Assembly: GCA_024036415.1 (NCBI GenBank)
Contig: JAMWET010000180.1
Span: 705,001 to 769,000, forward strand
Reading direction: 5' to 3'
Length of the DNA: 64,000 nucleotides
Origin: Prochilodus magdalenae
Taxonomy: Eukaryota; Chordata; Actinopteri; Characiformes; Prochilodontidae
The notes under the pieces are model-generated. The model searched no databases and had not been told where the DNA came from. It worked only from the letters and a program-made list of their open reading frames with translations. The position numbers and the translations under genes were made by a program. This document shows positions 13,901-21,900 of the stretch, piece after piece. Numbering within the stretch: the stretch's first letter is position 1; each line of letters starts with the position of its first letter.

Positions 13901-16536
13901 TTATTATAGTATTAATAACACATTTATTACCATATTTTTATAGTATTTATTACCACATTTATTACCGTATTTTTATAGTATTTATTACCGCATTTATTAC
14001 CGCATTTATTACCGTATTTTTATAGTATTTATTACCACATTTATTACCGTATTTTTATGGTATTTAATACCACATTTATTACCGTATTTTTATAGTATTT
14101 AATACCACATTTATTACCGTCTTTATTATAGTATTTATTACCACATTTATTACCATATTTATTACAGTATTTAATACCACATTTATTACCGTATTTATTA
14201 TAGTATTTATTACCACCTTTATTACCATATTTATTATAGTATTTAATACCACATTTATTACCATATTTATTATAGTATTTTTTACTATATTTATTACCAT
14301 ATTTATTATAGTATTTATTACCACTTTTATTACCATATTTATTATAGTATTTAATACCACCTTTATTACCATATTTATCATAGTATTTATTAGCACATTT
14401 ATTACCATATTTATTACTGTATTTAATACCACATTTATTACCATATTTATTATAGTATTTAATACCACATTAATTACCATGTTTATTATAGTATTTAATA
14501 CCACATTTATTACCGTATTTATTATAGTACAAAAACACATTTATTACCGTATTTATCATAGTATTTAATACCACATTTATAACCATATTTATTATAGTAT
14601 TTTTACAACATTAATGTATTTTTAATAGTATTTATTATCACAGTATTTATAGTAGTATTTATTATTATTTTTATTATTGTTATTATTATTACAGTATACA
14701 GTACTGCTTCCTTTTTTTTTTGGAAGCTATCAGTTTTAAACAAAGCTGCAGGGTTTTATCCACACCTGAAAACTAATCTTTTAGGATTTGCTTGTTTTTT
14801 CTGCTTCTTATAACCCAAATAATCCCAATTAAAAATGTATACACAGCAGTTTATAAAAACCTTAATCCTCATCTCACTCAGACATGCAGTTTCCTTTCTA
14901 CTGCATATTTACTTTTACCAATGAAAGGATTTTCATAGAGCCAGATGTCCAAATCAAGAACCATTAAGGGACAATAGCGGATTGCTTCTTGACACGGATG
15001 CAGCTGATTATACAATACTTTTGAAACCGATTCAAACTATTACCCTGATTAATACCTTGTGTTGGTTAACCTTTTACACAAGGGGAAAAAATAAACACTA
15101 AAGTTTCCAGCCTCCTCAGCCTCTGGGTGTTGTCCAGCCTACTGGTTGTATTGTTGATCTATGATGGAAGATTTGCCGTACTGAGGTTTTACTCGCTGGA
15201 CAATGCACCTGATCCCCTGAGAGTGAGTGGGCAGAGCAGTTCCCACCAACTATCGCCACAACCACCCACAGCCTAGAGAAGAAAATGCCCACTCTTGACT
15301 GATTCCCTTACACTAGAAAAACAAACATCCACAGAATTTGCCGCTCCTCACTTTCCATGATCAGTTAGCAGATCTTTTCTCAAGAAGGCATGCCTCAGGG
15401 GATCTTATTTGCTGCTGTACACATCCACTGCCGTGCTCCTGAAATCTCTGTTTTCAATTATAGAAAACTAAAGTTGTTGCAGTAACATGTATGAAGTTAT
15501 TCTATTATAAAGTAACATGAAGAAGCACAATTAGGGAAATAAAGACACACAAATGGTTTTTGGTTTGGATAAAATTATCATCTGGAATGCCTCAAATTTC
15601 AAACCTCAAACCAGATAACTTAACAGAACCTACACCAACATCTACAATACCTGAAAATACTTAACTATAACATCTAAAAACATAGGGTATCAGGTGTATA
15701 GTATTGAAACTGTTTCTACAGGTTAGATTTTCAGGTTTCAGGTCCAGGTTCATCTGATTATGGTTATGTCTAAATATCATCTCAAGTCTGAACCTTCACC
15801 TCATATCCAGCCTAGAAATAAACACTTTCCTTAAGACTGGTCTCTACAAGTTCAGTGGTGGCATTTTACTAACCATGTGGAGACAGTAAAGATGGCTGTG
15901 AAAGGCACTTCCTGCTTAAATTAGGATACATATTGATTTACCTAGCAGTTTCAATTTTTAAAAAAAAATGGATTGCAGTATAAAACATGTCAAATAACTT
16001 CAGCATTTTAAGTCCATTTCAGTGCAGGTAAGAACGAAAATGCCTTTCATTCATCATAAAACTCGACATAAAAGACTGTCCACTGCAACGTTTCAACAAA
16101 CATCCTCATTAAAATGAAGGCTCCCAAATGGCTCTTGGTTTGGATGCCTAGTTCTAGGAAAACCCTTTTAACTGGTAGAGAAACTTTTTGTTATGTGGAG
16201 AATCTGTAAACTTCAAAGCCTCTTCTAAAACCCACTCACTCACCTCATCCACAAAAATAGGAACCTTTAGGCACCCTTAGGAATCTTTCAGTGGATCCTT
16301 CTTTAAGCAACTTAAAGAACACTGAAATCCACTGCAAGGTGGATTTTCAGGTCCTGCTGTGGCATCACGCATAGAACAGTTTCTGTCTTTTTATAAGATT
16401 GCTTCAGCTTCCATTGGGAAGGAAATGCAATCCCACAAATGCACTGGGTAGCCTACAGCACACTGATAAAGGAAATCTTTTACTTACCTAGGAACAAAAG
16501 ACAAGAGAGTAATAGGACAGTGACCCTGGAAGCCAT
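1808..16536 (-). CDS. emcn: Endomucin-like type I membrane sialomucin, 14 coding exons (3' end missing)
   Basis: This gene-level entry joins 14 predicted exons: 16488-16536, 11945-11968, 10135-10173, 8126-8191, 6876-6935, 5636-5695, 5256-5333, 4305-4355, 4068-4118, 3834-3884, 3111-3185, 2597-2647, 2400-2447 and 1808-1906. They total 802 nt, about 267 residues. Every junction is phase 1 with AG/GT boundaries, and the joined frame has no stop. The product starts with a signal peptide (MASRVTVLLLSCLLFLA), continues as a long Ser/Thr-rich, low-Cys ectodomain with several N-glycosylation sequons, and ends in a single transmembrane helix and a basic stop-transfer segment. Mammalian endomucin has the same plan at about 260 residues, and EMCN neighbours PPP3CA on the same strand in human. 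Ectodomain sequence identity is too low to prove orthology; another membrane mucin is possible. The tail exon was not found. Confidence 0.6.
2400..2447 (-). CDS. emcn: emcn-like exon 13: juxtamembrane acidic segment
   Basis: The 48-nt exon between TTTCAG and GTAAGT encodes (E)NSGKTEDANQKAEGT, phase 1-1, just before the transmembrane exon. The region matches the second exon of the duplicated pair (4068-4118), though the coding part has diverged strongly. Confidence 0.6.
2597..2647 (-). CDS. emcn: emcn-like exon 12: basic segment (duplicate unit copy 2)
   Basis: A 51-nt phase 1-1 candidate encodes (V)PKRLRSAVRRGCEEHS between CTTCAG and GTAAAC. It parallels 4305-4355. It has gained a Cys, the only ectodomain Cys seen, which could allow disulfide pairing if expressed. 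Confidence 0.45.
3111..3185 (-). CDS. emcn: emcn-like exon 11: N-glycosylated stalk segment
   Basis: The 75-nt exon between TTCCAG and GTACGT encodes (E)LPASTTNNSTSSDKN and then VSANSTSTQ, phase 1-1. It has three N-glycosylation sequons (NST, NVS, NST) and is one of the most mucin-like exons. Confidence 0.6.
3834..3884 (-). CDS. emcn: emcn-like exon 10: Thr/Asn-rich
   Basis: The 51-nt exon between CCACAG and GTACAT encodes VQSTQITTTPTSNNNN, phase 1-1. The poly-Asn end comes from an AAC repeat that could vary in length between individuals. The donor is weaker than at most other exons here. Confidence 0.5.
4068..4118 (-). CDS. emcn: emcn-like exon 9
   Basis: The 51-nt exon follows a long T tract and CAG, and ends at donor GTTAGT. 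It encodes (D)GVTNTTEKGKQVTGDT, phase 1-1, with one NTT sequon. Its position relative to 4305-4355 matches the 2400-2447 / 2597-2647 pair. Confidence 0.55.
4305..4355 (-). CDS. emcn: emcn-like exon 8: basic segment (duplicate unit copy 1)
   Basis: A 51-nt phase 1-1 candidate encodes (V)PKRSQSVVRRRVDEHS between CTTCAG and GTAAAC. It is paralogous to 2597-2647, which has the same ends (PKR..., EHS). The polypyrimidine tract is weak, and the Arg-rich content is unusual for a mucin stalk. Retention of an open phase-1 exon in both copies argues that it is real. Confidence 0.5.
5256..5333 (-). CDS. emcn: emcn-like exon 7: Thr-rich stalk segment
   Basis: The 78-nt exon runs from acceptor AATAG to donor GTTTGT. 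It encodes 25 full codons, including ASSATTPSN and TTIQTTELTTSSK. About half the residues are Ser or Thr, like the mucin stalk of mammalian endomucin. Confidence 0.6.
5416..5742 (-). repeat. Recent exon-bearing duplication, copy A
   Basis: About 325 bp, from 'ggttctgagtccttgtcctg' to 'ttactgaaaatt', is repeated nearly identically at 6657-6977. It includes one mucin exon and both splice sites. The intronic halves are more alike than the exon 5' halves. Confidence 0.8.
5636..5695 (-). CDS. emcn: emcn-like exon 6 (duplicate copy A)
   Basis: The 60-nt exon lies between TTTAG and GTAAGT and encodes (E)KVGNEKPAVPLTTASSAPN, phase 1-1. It shares TTASSAPN and the donor region exactly with 6876-6935, but its 5' half has diverged (VGNEKPAVPL against ASEKPIHSP). 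Confidence 0.6.
6511..6649 (+). repeat. ~140-bp direct repeat flanking the duplicated exon block, left copy
   Basis: Runs from 'tttggcctcatatgaggaca' to 'agcaagtccgggtc' and differs from 7001-7140 by only a few bases. Confidence 0.8.
6657..6977 (-). repeat. Recent exon-bearing duplication, copy B
   Basis: Near-identical to 5416-5742, and placed between two ~140-bp direct repeats (6511-6649 and 7001-7140). Confidence 0.8.
6876..6935 (-). CDS. emcn: emcn-like exon 5 (duplicate copy B)
   Basis: The 60-nt exon lies between TTTAG and GTAAGT and encodes (Q)NKASEKPIHSPTTASSAPN, phase 1-1. The 3' half is identical in protein to the exon at 5636-5695, and the introns around the two are nearly identical, so this is a recent tandem copy. 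It is not clear whether both copies are spliced into one mRNA or used alternatively. Confidence 0.6.
7001..7140 (+). repeat. ~140-bp direct repeat flanking the duplicated exon block, right copy
   Basis: Second copy of 6511-6649 in the same orientation. Together the two bracket the 6657-6977 exon block. Confidence 0.8.
8126..8191 (-). CDS. emcn: emcn-like exon 4: Ser-rich ectodomain segment
   Basis: The 66-nt exon follows acceptor TTTAG and precedes donor GTGAGT. It encodes (V)KVSNPAASASHSSSLSPKDPL, phase 1-1. Its last base is C, so the codon shared with the next exon is CAA (Gln). Confidence 0.6.
8770..9010 (+). repeat. Diverged tandem repeat, 3-4 copies of 60-80 bp
   Basis: Three units share 'atgnagctgctgcaccattt' followed by 'atggaa.gaaaa' (starting near 8828, 8905 and 8966). 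A weaker unit lies at 8785. The open frame here follows from the repeat and shows no protein features. Confidence 0.4.
10135..10173 (-). CDS. emcn: emcn-like exon 3: Thr-rich mucin segment
   Basis: Acceptor TTTAG and donor GTAAGT enclose 39 nt encoding (D)VQSTTSTTTVAT, phase 1-1. Nine of twelve complete codons encode Ser, Thr or Val, as expected for an O-glycosylated stalk. Confidence 0.6.
10545..10640 (+). repeat. Interspersed repeat fragment, pairs with 42605-42730
   Basis: 'agtggtttgatgtgaaacg' and 'ccattctagagaaactt' match 'agtgttttgatatgcagtg' and 'ccattctagagaagct' near 42620. Family not identified. Confidence 0.4.
11095..11410 (+). repeat. Interspersed repeat fragment, pairs with 31850-32190
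   Basis: Shared order of motifs: 'gtggtg.tg.taggaaccagg', 'gcctctaaa.gcttc', 'ggtgg.gaggnacangcag' and 'catcagcanna'. Diverged copies of one unidentified family. Confidence 0.45.
11945..11968 (-). CDS. emcn: emcn-like exon 2: 24-bp microexon
   Basis: Acceptor TTTAG and donor GTAAGC enclose 24 nt encoding (A)IKSTSAD, phase 1-1. It follows the signal peptide and begins the Ser/Thr-rich ectodomain. Confidence 0.55.
13535..14650 (+). repeat. AT-rich minisatellite, 12-bp subunits
   Basis: About 1.1 kb of 12-bp subunits (ATTTATTACCAT, ATTTATTATAGT, ATTTAATACCAC), often alternating as a 36-bp higher unit. It lies in intron 1 of the endomucin-like gene. The minus-strand open frame over 14079-14540 (repeats of INMVINVVLNTI) comes from the period being a multiple of 3. 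Confidence 0.9.
16488..16536 (-). CDS. emcn: emcn-like exon 1: start codon and signal peptide
   Basis: The ATG at 16536-16534 opens MASRVTVLLLSCLLFL, a short n-region with Arg followed by a Leu-rich hydrophobic core, typical of a cleavable signal peptide. The exon ends in phase 1 at a strong donor (GTAAGT, plus 16482-16487). The next exon completes an Ala codon, a plausible cleavage residue. It is the only hydrophobic leader seen in the gene, which supports this start. Confidence 0.7.
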
Positions 16537-16700
16537 GGTACTGTACAGGATGATGCACCAGTGGTGTCCCTCTGCAGCTTCAGAAAGGCTAGACAGTGCT
16601 AACGCTCATAAGGAGAGGTACTTGCATCCAGCTCACGGCTGCTTATTCTGGCACTTCCTTTAGTTAAGTAGAGGAAATACAGCGGCTTCCACTTGGGTGG
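16537..16700 (-). promoter_or_regulatory. Putative 5' UTR/proximal promoter of emcn-like gene with an ETS-type motif
   Basis: Directly upstream of the signal-peptide ATG, the minus strand has AAAGGAAGTGCC (plus about 16650-16662), which fits an ETS site (AGGAAGTG), plus a TTTCCT element. Endothelial genes commonly use ERG/FLI1 ETS sites. No clear TATA box. The start of transcription cannot be fixed from sequence. Confidence 0.3.
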
Positions 16701-18193
16701 AGGGCTTGTGGACTGGATGGGGAGGTGGTGTTGTTGAGGAGTGGTTCAGCCATGGTGAGAATTCCAAACCCTCCGGACAGGAACTCTGTCGTCAAGCCCT
16801 GTGTTTATGCTCCTTTACAAGATTTTCCTGCCCATGCCAATTTATGTGAGCCCTGGAGCGCTCTGATAAAGGTGGTCAACAGGCAAAGTCCCTATAAACC
16901 CAATGAAATGTACCGGGTATGTGAACATGATAAGACTCAGCATGTCAGGCAACTTCTCATTGATGCCTACACTCTGGTGCTTGTGCACACATGGAAGAGG
17001 ATGCAGGTTGGTTTTTATTGAGGAGGAACCTGCACTCACATGCCTGTGACGAAAATAAGGCCGGGTGGCTGCATTTTTTTGTGGGCAGCTCCTTTTAACC
17101 GATCCTTTCTCTAGCTGAATTTGTCTTGTTCCTGTCTGTTTAGGTAGTAAAAATCTATTTCTAAACACAGTTTGGTCTGTTTCACGGGCCCACACTTCAG
17201 CTTCTCACAATTATATTAATTACATTGTTGTTCTCTAGAAGTTACTAAGTACGGCATGGTTGTTGCTGAACAGTAACTTGAGTGATTAATAAGCCTGGAG
17301 TTAAAATGTCCCGTTCTTCATCCTGTGCTACTATGATATTAGTATTTGGTGATGTTGACGTGGAGTTAAGGACAGTCGTCGTAACGGTCTGTGTGCATGT
17401 AGTCCTGCCAACGGTCTGCCAGTGGTGCTGGCACAAACAAGAGGACTCATGGAGGGCATCACTGCTCACTGAATGTACGCAATCATGGCTGTTGGGTCAG
17501 AAAAGCTCATTCTTGCTTACGTCACATGCATGGCAGAACATGAACTTGAATCATTTGCATGTCTCACAATGTCAAATTGTGAACTGCAGTGACTAGAAGC
17601 ACACACATTAGTGAAGCATTAATGAAGTAAACAGAGCAAACTTTTAAAGCTTTAAAAAAGAAATGTGCTTGAGTACAGTACTTAGGTAAATGAACTGCAC
17701 TATAGTCCATTCCAGACGATGTGATGTCCTGCTGTTGTGTGTTGCCCTACTGTGCCGACATTTTGTTACCATGTGGATTATACTGAAAATATAATAAAAA
17801 AAAATTTAATATCTGAATAATCAGCATTGGGTTTGATGGGTCAAGGTCGATCACATGCATTAAAATAAATTCAAGAAAAACACCACAGAAAAATTCCAAG
17901 GAGGCTGTGGGCTGGAATCATGTTTAATGCTGTGCTGCTTTGTAGAGAGGGTGTAGCTGTGAAAGCCTTAGTGCAGCCATATAAAGGCTACACAGAGGGC
18001 GGCTTACGTAAGAGGTCTACACCCAAACCACTTAACATTACTTTTCAATCAGGAGGGAGAAAGAGTTCACTGTATGACTCTGTTGTGATGAATGATATTT
18101 AGAGAGATGAAGCAGGAGTTCTATTAGGAGTGCAGTACACTGAAAACACAAAGCACTGAATTTACTTCATTCAAATGTCTACAACTTCCAAAT
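16701..18193. other. Intergenic, no gene recognised
   Basis: Several short open frames on both strands show no domain, splice or composition support. No repeat family was recognised. Confidence 0.5.
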
Positions 18194-18260
18194 GAATAAT
18201 TATAATAATAAAGTGATAATAATAATAATAATAATTATAATATTAATAATAATAATAAGA
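18194..18260 (+). repeat. (AAT)n microsatellite
   Basis: An interrupted AAT/TAA trinucleotide run. Confidence 0.85.
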
Positions 18261-18829
18261 AGAAAAAAAATCAAATACAAACTGAGGTGTCATGTGGAAA
18301 TGATGCACACATCTGAATAAAGTTTAGTCTTTTACTTTTTTTATAGAAGAGTCGAGAGAGGCTGTGACTGAACATTTTCAGTACCCCGTCCTACTGAAAA
18401 GTCTCCTGAAGCATGTGGAGCACATGGTTGCTATAACAGATACTGGGCAGGTATTTTACTCGTGAAGCACTTTAGCTTGCGTCATGCATAAAGACTTTCC
18501 TGGGTGTGTGTGCGATTGCGTTTGTTGGTGCAAGAATCTAAATTGATGCAAACAATCTTCTAGATCCAAAACAGGATGCAAGAATTCTGCTTCCTTCCTG
18601 CATCTATTGTGTCTCGCATGTGCACTTGAGAGAGGTCAAGGGAAATTCAGTGACAGCAGGACCTAAATCGCTCCTTTAGCGTAAACTGTTAAGGTTGTTC
18701 TTTGGCAAAGAATACTGGGAGGAAACAGACTGGGCATGACAAGATGACAATCATTCAGACATTCTTTACTGGAGAGCTGGAGGAAGAGTAAATAAACTCA
18801 TTCATTTGACATCAAGGAAATGGACATCT

Positions 18830-18903
18830 CAAAATTTCGCAGATGTGGACGCATGTACTTGAGTTGAAGTAAAGATTCCCAGGTTATTATTTCTGCAGAA
18901 AAG
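18830..18903 (+). repeat. Left flank of satellite: hAT-like repeat remnant
   Basis: Contains 'gtacttgagttgaagtaaag' and 'ttctgcagaaaagcagtgga', which resemble the minus strand of the repeat at 925-1375 (ACTTAAGTA, CTGCAGGAAAAGTGG). It runs straight into the first satellite monomer. Confidence 0.5.
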
Positions 18904-21900
18904 CAGTGGAGTTAGAGTAAGATATTGGAGTGTGAGATGTAGTGGAGTTGGAGTAAGATATTGGAGTGTGAGATGTAGTGGAGTTAGAGTAAGATATTGG
19001 AGTGTGAGATGTAGTGGAGTTACAGTAAGATATTGGAGTGTGAGGGGTAGTGGAGTTACAGTAAGATATTGGAGTGTGAGGTGTAGTGGAGTTACAGTAA
19101 GATATTGGAGTGTGAAATGTAGTGGAGTTAGAGTAAGATATTGGAGTGTGAGATGTAGTGGAGTTAGAGTAAGATATTGAAGTGTGAGATGTAGTGGAGT
19201 TACAGTAATATATTGGAGTGTGAGGTGTAGTGGAGTTACAGTAAGATATTGGAGTGTGAGGTGTAGTGGAGTTACAGTAAGATATTGGAGTGTGAAATGT
19301 AGTGGAGTTACAGTAAGATATTGGAGTGTGAGATGTAGTGGAGTTAGAGTAAGATATTGGAGTGTGAGATGTAGTGGAGTTAGAGTAAGATATTGGAGTG
19401 TGAGATGTAGTGGAGTTAGAGTAAGATATTGAAGTGTGAGATGTAGTGGAGTTACAGTAATATATTGGAGTGTGAGGTGTAGTGGAGTTAGAGTAAAATA
19501 TTGGAGTGTGAGATGTAGTGGAGTTACAGTAAGATATTGGAGTGTGAGATGTAGTGAAGTTAGAGTAAGATATTGAAGTGTGAGATGTAGTGGAGTTACA
19601 GTAATATATTGGAGTGTGAGGTGTAGTGGAGTTAGAGTAAAATATTGGAGTGTGAGATGTAGTGGAGTTACAGTAAGATATTGGAGTGTGAGATGTAGTG
19701 GAGTTAGACTAAGATATTGGAGTGTGAGATGTAGTGGAGTTACAGTAAGATATTGGAGTGTGAGGTGTAGTGGAGTTACAGTAAGATATTGGAGTGTGAG
19801 GTGTAGTGGAGTTACAGTAAGATATTGGAGTGTGAGGTGTAGTGGAGTTAGAGTAAGATATTGGAGTGTGGATGTAGTGGAGTTAGAGTAAGATATTGGA
19901 GTGTGTGATGTAGTGGAATTAGAGTAAGATATTGGAGTGTGAGATGTAGTGGAGTTAGAGTAAGATATTGGAGTGTGAGATGTAGTGGAGTTACAGTAAG
20001 ATATTGGAGTGTGAGATGTAGTGGAGTTAGAGTAAGATATTGGAGTGTGAGATGTAGTGGAGTTAGAGTAAGATATTGGAGTGTGAGATGTAGTGGAGTT
20101 AGAGTAAGATATTGGAGTGTGAGATGTAGTGGAGTTAGAGTAAGATATTGGAGTGTGAGGTGTAGTGGAGTTACAGTAAGATATTGGAGTGTGAGATGTA
20201 GTGGAGTTAGAGTAAGATATTGGAGTGTGAGATGTAGTGGAGTTACAGTAAGATATTGGAGTGTGAGATGTAGTGGAGTTAGAGTAAGATATTGGAGTGC
20301 GAGGTGTAGTGGAGTTAGAGTAATATATTGGAGTGTGAGATGTAGTGGAGTTAGAGTAAGATATTGGAGTGTGAGGTGTAGTGGAGTTAGAGTAAGATAT
20401 TGGAGTGTGAGATGTAGTGGAGTTAGAGTAAGATATTGGAGTGTGAGGTGTAGTGGAGTTAGAGTAAGATATTGGAGTGTGAGGTGTAGTGGAGTTACAG
20501 TAAGATATTGGAGTGTGAGGTGTAGTGGAGTTACAGTAAGATATTGGAGTGTGAGGTGTAGTGGAGTTACAGTAAGATATTGGAGTGTGAGGTGTAGTGG
20601 AGTTACAGTAAGATATTGGAGTGTGAGATGTAGTGGAGTTACAGTAAGATATTGGAGTGTGAGGTGTAGTGGAGTTACAGTAAGATATTGGAGTGTGAGA
20701 TGTAGTCGAGTTACAGTAAGATATTGGAGTGTGAGATGTAGTGGAGTTACAGTAAGATATTGGAGTGTGAGGTGTAGTGGAGTTACAGTAAGATATTGGA
20801 GTGTGAGATGTAGTGGAGTTAGAGTAAGATATTGGAGTGTGAGATGTAGTGGAGTTAGAGTAAGATATTGGAGTGTGAGGTGTAGTGGAGTTACAGTAAG
20901 ATATTGGAGTGTGAGATGTAGTCGAGTTACAGTAAGATATTGGAGTGTGAGATGTAGTGGAGTTACAGTAAGATATTGGAGTGTGAGATGTAGTGGAGTT
21001 ACAGTAAGATATTGGAGTGTGAGGTGTAGTGGAGTTACAGTAAGATATTGGAGTGTGAGATGTAGTGGAGTTAGAGTAAGATATTGGAGTGTGAGATGTA
21101 GTGGAGTTAGAGTAAGATATTGGAGTGTGAGATGTAGTGGAGTTACAGTAAGATATTGGAGTGTGAGGTGTAGTGGAGTTAGAGTAAGATATTGGAGTGT
21201 GAGATGTAGTGGAGTTAGAGTAAGATATTGGAGTGTGAGATGTAGTGGAGTTACAGTAAGATATTGGAGTGTGAGGTGTAGTGGAGTTAGAGTAAGATAT
21301 TGGAGTGTGAGATGTAGTGGAGTTAGAGTAAGATATTGGAGTGTGAGGTGTAGTGGAGTTAGAGTAAGATATTGGAGTGTGAGGTGTAGTGGAGTTAGAG
21401 TAAGATATTGGAGTGTGAGATGTAGTGGAGTTAGAGTAAGATATTGGAGTGTGAGATGTAGTGGAGTTACAGTAAGATATTGGAGTGTGAGATGTAGTGG
21501 AGTTAGAGTAAGATATTGGAGTGTGAGATGTAGTGGAGTTAGAGTAAGATATTGGAGTGTGAGGTGTAGTGGAGTTACAGTAAGATATTGGAGTGTGAGG
21601 TGTAGTGGAGTTACAGTAAGATATTGGAGTGTGAGATGTAGTGGAGTTACAGTAAGATATTGGAGTGTGAGATGTAGTGGAGTTAGAGTAAGATATTGGA
21701 GTGTGAGATGTAGTGGAGTTACAGTAAGATATTGGAGTGTGAGATGTAGTGGAGTTACAGTAAGATATTGGAGTGTGAGATGTAGTGGAGTTAGAGTAAG
21801 ATATTGGAGTGTGAGATGTAGTGGAGTTAGAGTAAGATATTGGAGTGTGAGGTGTAGTGGAGTTACAGTAAGATATTGGAGTGTGAGATGTAGTGGAGTT

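Noticed and set aside
14079..14540. 153-codon open frame INMVINVVLNTI repeats
   Set aside because: Comes from the AT-rich 12-bp minisatellite.
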